Assembly: GCF_030814015.1 (NCBI RefSeq)
Contig: NZ_JAUSUL010000002.1
Coordinates: forward strand, 806,001 to 870,000
Direction of reading: 5' to 3'
From: Amorphus orientalis
GTDB taxonomy: Bacteria; Pseudomonadota; Alphaproteobacteria; Rhizobiales; Amorphaceae
DNA: 64,000 bases
Shown here: one piece after another, positions 54,476-62,925 of the stretch
Layout: every line of letters starts with the position of its first letter
How positions within the stretch are numbered: the first letter of the stretch is position 1
The notes under the pieces: generated by a model
Told to the model about the DNA's origin: nothing
Databases searched by the model: none
What the model saw: only the letters and a program-made list of their open reading frames with translations
Position numbers and translations under genes: made by a program

Positions 54476-56062
54476 TTGGCGTGGGGCGAAGCGCAATATC
54501 TGCAATGGCCCTACCGTGGTGGACCGCTTGAGGAGCTGCTTCGGCAATCGCCCCAACATGTTCCCCTTCGGGAGCCTGCCCCGGACGAAGTGATCGCGCG
54601 GGTCGAGGCGGTTTCGATCTGTTCGTCGGATCTGAAAATCATCCGCCTGGGGACCCACCATCCGCTTTTCAGTTCGGCAAACGGTCCCGTGGACACGGTG
54701 CTCGGTCACGAGGTGTGCCTCCGTGTCCACCAGGTGGGCACGGCCTTGCGGGATCGCTTTCGGCCAGGGCAGCGCCTCGCCCTGCAACCTGCCATGCGCC
54801 TGAACGGCAAGCGCGTGATCGTCGGGATGGATCGCCCGGGCGGTTTTGCCCAATTCCTGCGGCTCGGTCCCGATGAGTTGAACGGCTACGTGTTCGAGGC
54901 ACCCGAAACGCTGCCGGCTGCAGCGATCGCAATGTTGGAGCCCTATGGCTGCGTCGAGCGGGCCTACCGTCCGACCGGCCGAAGCACGCTCTGTCCGCAA
55001 AGGCCGACGCTGATCGTGCTCGGCAAAGACGCAGACAGCTTCGGCACCGCCGAGCCGCCGATCTGGCCCGACCTCACCGTACTGGAGGCCGGTGCGGTCA
55101 CCCCGCCGGCCTTTCTCGACGGGCTACAGTTTAAGACGATATCCGAGAGCGACCTGGCCCGGGCGCGTTTCGACGACATCATCGCGCTCGGCGAGCTCGA
55201 CGCCGACACGCTTGCGCTTTTACCGCCGTGTCTCGCGGACGGCGGCCTGCTGCTCCAGGCTCGGCGCACGCTCACCCCTCCGGTCGCGATCGATCCCGTG
55301 CGCATACACTATGACGCCCTCAGCTTCGTCGGAACAACCGAGGCGGACTTTCTCGATGCACTGCGGCCGGAGCACCAGCGGTTTGAGGTCAAACCGGGAG
55401 GCGTCGCCCTTGTGCACGGCGCCGGCGGAGCAATGGGCCGGATCCACGTCCACCGGCTGCTCCAACTGGAAGACGGGCCCAGCATGGTCATTGCGACCTC
55501 GCGCAAGGGTGCCCGGCTGGAAGCACTGAAGGCCGACTTCGAGCCGGTTGCGGACCGCCAGAAGCGGACGCTCATCGTATGTGAAGGAAGCGCGCTTTCC
55601 GAGGCTGTCGCGGCATACGCCCCACACGGCATCGACGACGCGGTCGTGGTCGCACCGGACGTGAGCGCTGTCTCTGCAGCCGCGGCGGCACTGGCACCGG
55701 ACGGCCTGCTCGCGGTCTTTGCCGGGTTTCCCTATGGCGACAAAGTGCCCTTCGACCTGTCCGGCGTCGCGGTCTCGGGCAAGCGGCTGACGGGATCCAC
55801 CGGCTGCTCCGTGGCCGACATGCAGGGCGTCCTGTCGCGGGCCATGTCCGGCAAGCTGAACCTGACGGAAAACATCAAGGGCGTCGCCGGCATCCGGTCG
55901 CTTCCCGAGGCATTGGCCGCTGTCAGCGACGGCAGCGTCGCAGGCAAGGTCGTGCTCTACCCGCAGACGCCGGAGCTGCCTTTCCGCGGTCTGACGGACG
56001 GATGGATCGAAGAAGAAGAGGCGGACCTGACAGGAGCCGATCACCAGTCGCAGCGGATCTAG
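54476..56062 (+). CDS. L-sorbose-1-phosphate reductase-like zinc-binding dehydrogenase
   Basis: 528-residue medium-chain dehydrogenase, much longer than usual MDRs. SICSSDLKIIRLGTHHP and LGHEVCLRVHQVG contain the catalytic-zinc Cys and His-Glu; the cofactor region GVALVHGAGGAMGRIHVHRL is followed by a C-terminal part ending GIRSLPEALAAVSDGSVAGK. This layout, with an insert between substrate and cofactor domains, resembles SorE (sorbose-1-phosphate to sorbitol-6-phosphate). The start is TTG at 54476, 3 bp after the regulator stop, preceded by GGAAAGGG. Substrate identity is an inference. Confidence 0.72.
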   Translation: MAWGEAQYLQWPYRGGPLEELLRQSPQHVPLREPAPDEVIARVEAVSICSSDLKIIRLGTHHPLFSSANGPVDTVLGHEVCLRVHQVGTALRDRFRPGQRLALQPAMRLNGKRVIVGMDRPGGFAQFLRLGPDELNGYVFEAPETLPAAAIAMLEPYGCVERAYRPTGRSTLCPQRPTLIVLGKDADSFGTAEPPIWPDLTVLEAGAVTPPAFLDGLQFKTISESDLARARFDDIIALGELDADTLALLPPCLADGGLLLQARRTLTPPVAIDPVRIHYDALSFVGTTEADFLDALRPEHQRFEVKPGGVALVHGAGGAMGRIHVHRLLQLEDGPSMVIATSRKGARLEALKADFEPVADRQKRTLIVCEGSALSEAVAAYAPHGIDDAVVVAPDVSAVSAAAAALAPDGLLAVFAGFPYGDKVPFDLSGVAVSGKRLTGSTGCSVADMQGVLSRAMSGKLNLTENIKGVAGIRSLPEALAAVSDGSVAGKVVLYPQTPELPFRGLTDGWIEEEEADLTGADHQSQRI

Positions 56063-56110
56063 TCGAGACGCCCAATAAAACCGGACAAGGACGCAAAGGG
56101 AGGAACTTTC

Positions 56111-57130
56111 ATGCGCGCCATCGTGCTTCACGCCCCCGGCGACATACGGCTGGAGGAGCAGGAGGTCCCGAGGGCCGGACCTGGGCAGGTTCTCGTCCGC
56201 GTCGCCTCGGTCGGTGTCTGTGGATCGGATCTTCCGCGCATGCTGACCAAGGGTGCCTGGAAGATGCCGCTTATCACCGGGCACGAGTTCGCCGGCCACA
56301 TCACCGAGCTCGGCGACGGTGTCGAAGGCTGGGAACAAGGCGAGCTTGTCGGCGTCGCCCCGCTCCTGCCCTGCAACAAGTGCTCGCAATGCCTGACCGG
56401 CAATTTTTCGCGGTGCCGTGACTACGACTATTTCGGCAGCCGACGGGATGGCGCCTACGCCGAATATGTCGCGGTTCCGGTACAGAACCTGATCAAGACC
56501 GCGCAGCATGCCGACCCACGGGCGATCGCAATGACCGATCCCGCGTCCATCGCGCTGCATGCGATCTGGAAGGGCGGCGGGATCACGGCCGGACAGACTG
56601 GCGGCGTCGTCGGCTGCGGCCCCATCGGCCTGTTCGTCATTCAGTGGATGCGCATGATGGGGGCATCCGAAGTGATCGCCGTCGATGTATCGGAGGACAA
56701 ACTGGAGCTGGCCCGCGAGGCCGGCGCCTCGATTTGTGTGCTCGCGACCGACTTCGATCAGTTGCAGGACAAGGCCGACCTCGTCGTCGAAGCCGTTGGG
56801 TTCGAGGCTTCGATCAACAACGCCGTGACCTTGGCCGCGCCCGGTGGTCATGTCGTCTTCATCGGGATTCCGGTGCCGGACGTGACGCTCGCCAACAAGA
56901 CTTTCCAGTATCTGCTCCGTCAGGAAATCTCGCTACACGGGTCGTGGAACAGTTTCGGCTCTCCCTTCCCCGGCCCGCAATGGACCACCACGATCGAGAA
57001 GTTCGGGACAGGCGAGCTCCGGTGGGAGTTCCTGATCTCGCACGATCTCGATCTAAGCGAACTGCCGGAGATCTTCCGGCGCTTCGCAGCAAAGGATCTG
57101 CATTTCTCGAAGGTTCTGTTCAGACCGTAG
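56111..57130 (+). CDS. Galactitol-1-phosphate 5-dehydrogenase-like zinc alcohol dehydrogenase
   Basis: 339-residue zinc MDR. Catalytic zinc ligands C37, H58 and E59; structural zinc cysteines C88, C91, C94 and C102 (CNKCSQCLTGNFSRC); cofactor loop VVGCGPIGLFVIQW. The HGSWNSFGSPFPGPQW segment is characteristic of the galactitol-1-phosphate/sorbitol-type dehydrogenases (GatD group). ATG at 56111 follows GGGAGGAAC. It probably oxidises a polyol or polyol phosphate to a ketose. Confidence 0.85.
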   Translation: MRAIVLHAPGDIRLEEQEVPRAGPGQVLVRVASVGVCGSDLPRMLTKGAWKMPLITGHEFAGHITELGDGVEGWEQGELVGVAPLLPCNKCSQCLTGNFSRCRDYDYFGSRRDGAYAEYVAVPVQNLIKTAQHADPRAIAMTDPASIALHAIWKGGGITAGQTGGVVGCGPIGLFVIQWMRMMGASEVIAVDVSEDKLELAREAGASICVLATDFDQLQDKADLVVEAVGFEASINNAVTLAAPGGHVVFIGIPVPDVTLANKTFQYLLRQEISLHGSWNSFGSPFPGPQWTTTIEKFGTGELRWEFLISHDLDLSELPEIFRRFAAKDLHFSKVLFRP

Positions 57131-57238
57131 CGGCCGCCGCCGGTAGGAGCCCGCCACGCCCGGACACACGGGGCTCACGAACCGTGCGGAGCCTCGGCGC
57201 CCACCGGTCGGCCTTCGCATCCCTCGTGGAGGATTATC

Positions 57239-58255
57239 ATGACAGCTGAAACATCCGCCGCCTTCGCATCCCAGACCGGCGCGCAGGCGGTCGTGCTGAC
57301 ACCCGCTGACCACCGCAATCCCGGCACCCGGCTAAGCCCGGACATGTTCGAGGGGCATCAGACCAACCGGAGCGCCGCCGAACGGCGAACGGACTCGCTG
57401 ACCAAGCGACGCTCCATCAAGAAGGAGTGGCAGGCCGCCTGGTTGGTCAATGCGATACGGTGCATGGATCTGACCACGCTCGCCGGCGACGACACTCCCG
57501 AGCGGGTGAGACGGCTCTGCGCCAAGGCCCGCCGGCCGCTTGCACCTCACATCCTTGAGGGCCTCGCGCTTGCAGCCGACCAGGTGACGACCGGCGCGGT
57601 CTGCGTCTACCCCACGATGGTCGCTCCGGCGGTTCACGCGCTCGATGGCTCCGGCATCCCGGTCGCCTCAGTCGCCACCGGATTTCCCGCTGGCCTTATG
57701 CCGCTCTCTCTTCGGCTGGAAGAGATCCGCTACGCCGTTGGCGAAGGCGCCGATGAGATCGACATCGTCATCACCCGCGAGCATGTGCTGAACGGAAACT
57801 GGTCCGCACTCTACGACGAGATCGCCCGCATGCGCGAGGTTTGCGGCCGGGCGCATCTGAAGACCATTCTCGCGACCGGCGAGCTGCGCACATACCGGAA
57901 CGTCTATGCCGCCTCGATGGTGGCGATGCAGGCGGGGGCGGACTTCATCAAGACCTCGACCGGCAAAGAAGGCGTGAACGCCACCCTGCCCGTCAGCCTC
58001 GTGATGGCGCACGCGATCCGCGACTATCTCGACGCAACCGGGCACCGGGTCGGCTTCAAACCGGCGGGCGGCATCAAGACCGCCAAGGATGCGATGAACT
58101 GGCAGGTGCTCATGAAGGAAGAGCTCGGCCGCGAGTGGCTGTCGCCGACGCTGCTGCGGCTCGGCGCGTCGTCCCTGCTGGGCGATCTGGAGCGCCAACT
58201 CGAACACTACGTGACCGGCCGCTACGCGGACACCACGCGCCACGCACTCGCCTGA
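57239..58255 (+). CDS. deoC: Deoxyribose-phosphate aldolase
   Basis: 338-residue class I aldolase cleaving 2-deoxyribose-5-phosphate to glyceraldehyde-3-phosphate and acetaldehyde. The Schiff-base Lys is K238 in FIKTSTGKEG, the assisting Lys is K274 in GFKPAGGIK, and D175 in DEIDIV completes the catalytic triad. The N-terminal 70 residues are an extension relative to E. coli DeoC, as in eukaryotic-type DERA. GGAGG precedes the ATG. The ALDH gene starts 14 bp after its stop and probably removes the acetaldehyde. Confidence 0.93.
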   Translation: MTAETSAAFASQTGAQAVVLTPADHRNPGTRLSPDMFEGHQTNRSAAERRTDSLTKRRSIKKEWQAAWLVNAIRCMDLTTLAGDDTPERVRRLCAKARRPLAPHILEGLALAADQVTTGAVCVYPTMVAPAVHALDGSGIPVASVATGFPAGLMPLSLRLEEIRYAVGEGADEIDIVITREHVLNGNWSALYDEIARMREVCGRAHLKTILATGELRTYRNVYAASMVAMQAGADFIKTSTGKEGVNATLPVSLVMAHAIRDYLDATGHRVGFKPAGGIKTAKDAMNWQVLMKEELGREWLSPTLLRLGASSLLGDLERQLEHYVTGRYADTTRHALA

Positions 58256-58269
58256 TCCGGAGGATCGCC

Positions 58270-60630
58270 ATGACCATCATTCAGGACATCCTCAAGACCA
58301 TGGACTATGGACCTGCTCCCGAAAGCCCGGCGATCGTCGATGATTGGCTCGCCGAGCATGCCGACGGTTTCGGTCACTTCATCGGCGGCGCATTCACAGG
58401 GCCGTCAGCTCTCTTCGAGGTGACCAACCCGGCCACCGGCAAAGTCATCGCCAAGGTCAGCCAGGGCCGCGCGGAGGACGTCGATGCCGCGGTGAAGGCC
58501 GCCCGCTCGGCGCAGCCCGGCTGGGCCGCGCTCTCCGGCCACGAACGCGCGCGTTACCTTTACGCAATCGCCAGGCACGTGCAGCAGCACAGCCGCTTCC
58601 TCGCGGTCCTGGAGACCATCGACAACGGCAAGCCCATCCGCGAGAGTCGCGACATCGACATCCCCTTGGTCGTCCGGCACTTCTACCACCACGCCGGCTG
58701 GGCGGAGATCCTCGAGGACGAGTTTCCCGACGCCAGGCCGCACGGGGTCTGCGGTCAGGTCATTCCGTGGAACTTCCCGCTCCTGATGCTGGCTTGGAAG
58801 GTCGCGCCGGCCCTGGCCGCGGGCAATACCGTCGTGCTGAAACCGGCCGAGTACACTCCGCTCACGGCACTGGCCTTCGCCGGGATCGCGCACGAGATCG
58901 GACTGCCAAAAGGCGTCCTGAACATCGTCACCGGCGACGGCGAGACCGGCGCGGCGGTCACCGGCCACAAGGACGTGAACAAAGTCGCCTTCACCGGCTC
59001 GACCCAGGTCGGCAAAATCATCCGGCGCCAGACGGCAGGCTCCGGGAAGGGGCTGACGCTGGAACTCGGCGGCAAGTCCCCGTTCATCGTCTTCGCCGAC
59101 GCCGACCTCGACGCCGCAGTCGAGGGCGTGGTCGATTCCATCTGGTTCAACCAGGGCGAGGTCTGTTGCGCGGGCTCGCGCATCCTCGTGGCCGAAGCCG
59201 TTGCGGAGCGCTTCGAGCAGCTTCTGCGTCGACGCCTGGCAACCCTGATTGCCGGTGATCCATTGGAGAAGTCCACGGATGTGGGTGCGGTGGTGCATCC
59301 GGTTCAGCTCGAGCGCATCCGCTCGCTCGTTGAGCAGGGCGTGGCCGAGGGTGCCGTGCTTCATCAGGGCGAGGCGCCAGGCGGCTGCTTCTATCCGCCG
59401 ACGCTAGTCACCAACGTTCAGCCGGCCTCAATCCTGGCGACGGAGGAAATCTTCGGTCCGGTAGTCACGCTGACCACCTTCCGCACCCCTGAGGACGCGG
59501 TGTCGCTCGCCAACAACACGCGCTACGGGCTGGCGGCGTCGATCTGGTCGGAGAACATCAACCTCGCGATCGATATCGCCGCACAGGTCAGGGCGGGCGT
59601 CACCTGGGTGAACTGCGCCAACCTCTTCGATGCCGGCGCGGGCTTCGGCGGCTATCGGGAAAGCGGCTTCGGCCGCGAGGGGGGACGCGAGGGCATGCGG
59701 GCCTATCTGGCAGAGCCCCGGCCGAAGTCGCGCTCGAGCGAATCCGATCTTCCCGCGCTGAAGCCCTACCCTTCGGATCCGGTCGCCGGCGGCACCATCG
59801 ACCGCACGGCCAAGCTCTATATCGGCGGAAAACAGGCCCGGCCGGACAGCGGCTACGTCTATCCGATCGCCGGTGCGAAGGGCAATTCCGGCCTTGCGAG
59901 TCTCGGCAACCGCAAGGATATCCGCAACGCGGTGGAAGCGGCCTGCAAGGCCGCCGGCTGGGGCGCACAGACCGGCCACAACCGGGCGCAGGTGCTCTAC
60001 TACGTGGCCGAGAACCTCGCGGCCCGGTCCGCCGAATTCGTCGACAGGCTGATCAGTTTCGGCCAGACCAAGAAAGCGGCGGAGAGCGAGGTGGAAACCT
60101 CGATCCGGCGGATCTTCTGGTACGCCGCACAGGCCGATAAGTTCGACGGCGCCGTGCATCAGACCAAGTCGTCCCATGTCACCCTGGCAATGTACGAACC
60201 CCTGGGCGTCATCGGCATCGCCTGTCCCATCCGAATGCCGCTCCTCGGCTTCGTGTCTCTGATTCTGCCAGCGCTGGCGATGGGTAACCGGGTCGTCGCC
60301 GTGCCGTCTCAAACGCACCCGCTGGCGGCGACAGACCTCTATCAGGTGCTCGACACCTCGGACATTCCGGGCGGCGTGGTGAATATCGTCACTGGCGAGC
60401 GCGAGACGCTGACCAAGACGCTGGCGAACCACGATGCGGTCGACGCCATGTGGTACTTCGGAACCAAGGACGGAGGCCGCAAAGTCGAAGAGGCATCCGC
60501 CGGCAACCTCAAACAGACCTGGGTGGAAGACGGCGCGGCGCGGGACTGGCTGGGCGCGGACGGTCAGGGCCGGACCTTCCTTCACCACGCCACCCAGGTG
60601 AAGAACATCTGGATCCCTTACGGCGAATAG
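58270..60630 (+). CDS. ALDH16-type two-domain aldehyde dehydrogenase
   Basis: 786 residues. The N-terminal domain (1 to about 500) is a complete ALDH with PWNFP (166-170), catalytic Glu in LELGGK (E265) and catalytic Cys299 in FNQGEVCCAGS. The C-terminal domain (about 525-786) is a second ALDH fold (IGGKQARPDSGYVYPIAGAK, EPLGVIGIACPIRMPLLGF) lacking the catalytic Cys and Glu. This catalytic-plus-pseudoenzyme layout is that of ALDH16. ATG at 58270 follows GGAGGATCGCC. Placed after deoC, it likely oxidises acetaldehyde or a related aldehyde. Confidence 0.9.
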   Translation: MTIIQDILKTMDYGPAPESPAIVDDWLAEHADGFGHFIGGAFTGPSALFEVTNPATGKVIAKVSQGRAEDVDAAVKAARSAQPGWAALSGHERARYLYAIARHVQQHSRFLAVLETIDNGKPIRESRDIDIPLVVRHFYHHAGWAEILEDEFPDARPHGVCGQVIPWNFPLLMLAWKVAPALAAGNTVVLKPAEYTPLTALAFAGIAHEIGLPKGVLNIVTGDGETGAAVTGHKDVNKVAFTGSTQVGKIIRRQTAGSGKGLTLELGGKSPFIVFADADLDAAVEGVVDSIWFNQGEVCCAGSRILVAEAVAERFEQLLRRRLATLIAGDPLEKSTDVGAVVHPVQLERIRSLVEQGVAEGAVLHQGEAPGGCFYPPTLVTNVQPASILATEEIFGPVVTLTTFRTPEDAVSLANNTRYGLAASIWSENINLAIDIAAQVRAGVTWVNCANLFDAGAGFGGYRESGFGREGGREGMRAYLAEPRPKSRSSESDLPALKPYPSDPVAGGTIDRTAKLYIGGKQARPDSGYVYPIAGAKGNSGLASLGNRKDIRNAVEAACKAAGWGAQTGHNRAQVLYYVAENLAARSAEFVDRLISFGQTKKAAESEVETSIRRIFWYAAQADKFDGAVHQTKSSHVTLAMYEPLGVIGIACPIRMPLLGFVSLILPALAMGNRVVAVPSQTHPLAATDLYQVLDTSDIPGGVVNIVTGERETLTKTLANHDAVDAMWYFGTKDGGRKVEEASAGNLKQTWVEDGAARDWLGADGQGRTFLHHATQVKNIWIPYGE

Positions 60631-60719
60631 GAACCGGCGGACGGCAGTCCAAATGCGGCTGCCGGCCCGGCCGCGCCGCCGCGGACCAATCCAGCAGACC
60701 GACATAAGGGAGCGGGACA

Positions 60720-61505
60720 ATGGACTTCGGAATTTCCAACAAGGTCGCGGTCGTCACCGGCGGCGCCACGGGCATCGGCCGGGCCATCGCGGACCAACTC
60801 CACGCCGAAGGCGCGATCGTCATTATCAACGGCCGCAGCCAGGAGAAGCTCGATGCAGCCTGCGCCGAGATCGGGCCGAACGCACACGGCGTGGTCGCCG
60901 ACCTCATGACCTCGGAGGGACCTCAGCGCCTGGCGGATTTTGCCAACGGCTTCGGGCCGGTGGATTTTCTGATCAACAATGTCGGCATTTTCGACGTCAA
61001 CAACTTCTTCGAAGTCAGCGACGAGCGGTGGTTCGACTATTTCGACCACAACGTCATGACGGCGGTCCGCATCACCCGCATCGTGATGAAGGATATGCTG
61101 GAGCGGAATGCAGGGTCGATCGTTTTCATTTCCTCCGAGGCCGCGGTCCGCTCGATCGGTTACATGGTCCCCTACTCGGTGACGAAGTCGGCGACCCTCG
61201 GGCTCAGCCGCTCGCTCGCCGAGCTGACGCGCGGCACGAAGGTTCGGGTCAACAGCTACATGCCGGGGACCACGGCGACGGAGTCCGTCCAGAGCTATTT
61301 CGCCTCGCTCGCCGAGGAGCAGAGCAAGTCGATGGATCAGTTCCTCGCCGACTTCTATGACACTGTACAGCCGTCCAACCTGACGCGGACGCTGATCGAC
61401 CCGGCGATGCACGGGCGTGGCGTCCTCCAGCTGATGACCAACACCGCCATGAACGGGGTCTGTCACCGGGCAGACGGCGGCACGGTCCGGTCGATCTTCG
61501 GCTGA
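60720..61505 (+). CDS. Short-chain dehydrogenase/reductase
   Basis: 261-residue classical SDR. Cofactor motif TGGATGIGRAIA near residue 13, NNVG at the NNAG position, catalytic Ser in FISSEAAV and YxxxK in PYSVTKSATL. ATG at 60720 follows AAGGGAGCGGGAC. It closely parallels the SDR at 45309-46097 in length and motifs. Part of the operon from the RpiR gene to the isomerase; the substrate (polyol, ketose or aldehyde) is not deducible. Confidence 0.9.
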   Translation: MDFGISNKVAVVTGGATGIGRAIADQLHAEGAIVIINGRSQEKLDAACAEIGPNAHGVVADLMTSEGPQRLADFANGFGPVDFLINNVGIFDVNNFFEVSDERWFDYFDHNVMTAVRITRIVMKDMLERNAGSIVFISSEAAVRSIGYMVPYSVTKSATLGLSRSLAELTRGTKVRVNSYMPGTTATESVQSYFASLAEEQSKSMDQFLADFYDTVQPSNLTRTLIDPAMHGRGVLQLMTNTAMNGVCHRADGGTVRSIFG

Positions 61506-61517
61506 GGAGGACGCGCG

Positions 61518-62396
61518 ATGGAAGGCAAGCTCGGAGTCCACGCCCTGATATTCGGGGACGACTGGTCCGCAAAGGGAGCCGAGTTCACCTGCCGCTCGGC
61601 GGTTGAGATCGGCTACGAACTGATCGAGCTACTGATGTTTGATCCCTTCGCCTTCGACCTGGAGCTCACACGGCGGGTGGTGCCGGCGCACGGGCTGGGG
61701 TTGCGCCTGGGCATGGCACTGGGCCCCGAGGCCGACATTTCCTCCACCGATTCCGAAACCGCCGAGCGCGGCGAGCACACCGTCGCCCGGGCGCTGGAAA
61801 TCGCCGCCGAGCTCGGCGCTCCGGGGGTCAGCGGCATCACTTATGCCGCCTTCGCCAGCTACGGAGCCGGCCAGACCGAGACCGACCGGCGGCGCGTGGC
61901 GGAGCGGCTCTCCCGGCTCGACCGGCGCGCCGGCGACCTCGGCGTGAAGCTGGGCCTCGAACCCGTAAATCGCTACGAAAGCTACATGGTCAACACCCTC
62001 GACCAGGCCGCCGCTCTCATCCGCGAAGTGGACGGACGGAACATGTTCGTTCACATGGACACGTTCCACATGAACATCGAGGAAGCTGACATTGCCGGGA
62101 GCATTGCGCGCAACGCGCCGCTGCTCGGTCACGCCCACGTCGCGGAGAACCATCGCGGTGTCGTGGGCTCCGGCACTTTCGACCTTGCCGGCTATTTTCG
62201 AGCGCTGGCGCGCGCCGACTACCAAGGCGATTTCGTTGCCGAAGGCTTTTCGGGCGGCCTGGTCGGGCCCGACCTCGTCGCCGGCGTCCGGCTCTGGCGA
62301 TCGGCCTATGCCGACCCCGTCACGGCAGCGCGTATCGCGTTTCAGACCATGCAGGCTGCAAAACACGCAGCTGTGGCTGCCGTTAGGCCGTGGTGA
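61518..62396 (+). CDS. D-tagatose 3-epimerase-like sugar isomerase/epimerase
   Basis: 292-residue TIM-barrel enzyme. The four metal ligands of ketose 3-epimerases are all present with the expected spacing: E148 (GLEPVNRYE), D181 (HMDTFHMN), H207 (GHAHVAENHRG) and E242 (VAEGFSGG). It therefore probably interconverts C3 epimers of a free ketose, or isomerises a related short sugar. It starts 12 bp after the SDR stop, preceded by GAGGAGGACGCGCG, and is the last gene of the plus-strand operon. Confidence 0.88.
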   Translation: MEGKLGVHALIFGDDWSAKGAEFTCRSAVEIGYELIELLMFDPFAFDLELTRRVVPAHGLGLRLGMALGPEADISSTDSETAERGEHTVARALEIAAELGAPGVSGITYAAFASYGAGQTETDRRRVAERLSRLDRRAGDLGVKLGLEPVNRYESYMVNTLDQAAALIREVDGRNMFVHMDTFHMNIEEADIAGSIARNAPLLGHAHVAENHRGVVGSGTFDLAGYFRALARADYQGDFVAEGFSGGLVGPDLVAGVRLWRSAYADPVTAARIAFQTMQAAKHAAVAAVRPW

Positions 62397-62403
62397 GGGG
62401 ATC

Positions 62404-62435
62404 CGTGGGAACAGAAATTGTGGTTCTGTCCCACG
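62404..62435 (+). repeat. Hairpin downstream of the catabolic operon
   Basis: CGTGGGA-ACAGAA (62404-62416) can pair with TTCTGT-CCCACG (62424-62435) with a single bulged base and a 7-nt loop. It begins 8 bp after the operon stop, so it could end the transcript, but there is no T-tract. It could also be the terminal repeat of a lost element. Confidence 0.45.
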
Positions 62436-62787
62436 ACTAAGGCATCATGGTTCTCGGACGCATAGAAGACATACCTTCTGAAGGAGTGAGCGCACGGGAG
62501 CCAATATTGAAGATCTGGCGGGGGGCCGGGAAGCAGCCAATCGACATGCTTCAATTTAACCATGAACCCAACACTTGAGATTCTTTGGATTCAAGGAAAG
62601 AGCAATTGTAACCAGATTGCGCCTAGAAGAGCGGTCTAACGTAGGGTCCAAAGACCGAGCGAGGCATGACTACTTGCTGAAGAGTAGGCCATCTAACTTC
62701 GTCCAACAGATTGGACAACACCCCATCCCCCTAAACAGAAAATAATCTATGTTATTCAACATATTAAAACCGACATTCAGTTAAACA
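62436..62787. other. AT-rich non-coding junction
   Basis: About 350 bp between the catabolic operon and the first tRNA-end repeat. The part from 62560 to 62787 is markedly AT-richer than the rest of the window. No gene, integrase fragment or RNA is recognised; it looks like the eroded end of an inserted element. Confidence 0.5.
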
Positions 62788-62810
62788 CGAATCCCACCTC
62801 CTCCGCCATC
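62788..62810 (+). repeat. Right att-like direct repeat (tRNA-Ser 3' end)
   Basis: 23 bp identical to 21220-21242, i.e. the T-loop to CCA end of tRNA-Ser plus two flanking bases, without the rest of the tRNA. Interpreted as an attR core. Confidence 0.6.
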
Positions 62811-62888
62811 ATTTCGCTCACGGCAGTTTCGCTTCGCTCAACGCCTCCGCGGCGGCGGCCTGACCGGCCGACGGGCGGTCGCCCGCTG

Positions 62889-62925
62889 GGCTCTGAGTTC
62901 GAACTTAAGGCGGATGGGTCCGCCA
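62889..62925 (+). repeat. Degenerate tRNA-end-like remnant
   Basis: GGCTCTGAGTTCGAACTT at 62889-62906 matches 17 of 18 bases of 21282-21299 and of 62967-62984 and, like them, is followed after 12 nt by TCCGCCA. It sits between the two right-hand repeats and appears to be a further decayed att copy. Confidence 0.5.

Larger units (their letters stand above)
21220..62810. mobile_element. Putative genomic island at tRNA-Ser (no integrase seen)
   Basis: A 23-bp sequence covering the tRNA-Ser 3' end (21220-21242) is repeated exactly at 62788-62810, bracketing about 41.6 kb of mostly catabolic, transport and regulatory genes. This is the usual footprint of integrase-mediated insertion at a tRNA gene. 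I found no integrase, excisionase or transposase inside, so the element would be decayed, mobilised in trans, or the duplication made another way. Boundaries are inferred only from the repeats. Confidence 0.4.

Noticed and set aside
57841-58269. Long in-frame extension upstream of the ALDH16 gene
   Set aside because: It overlaps deoC in another frame and has Arg/Gly-rich shadow composition; ATG at 58270 with GGAGGATCGCC is the real start.
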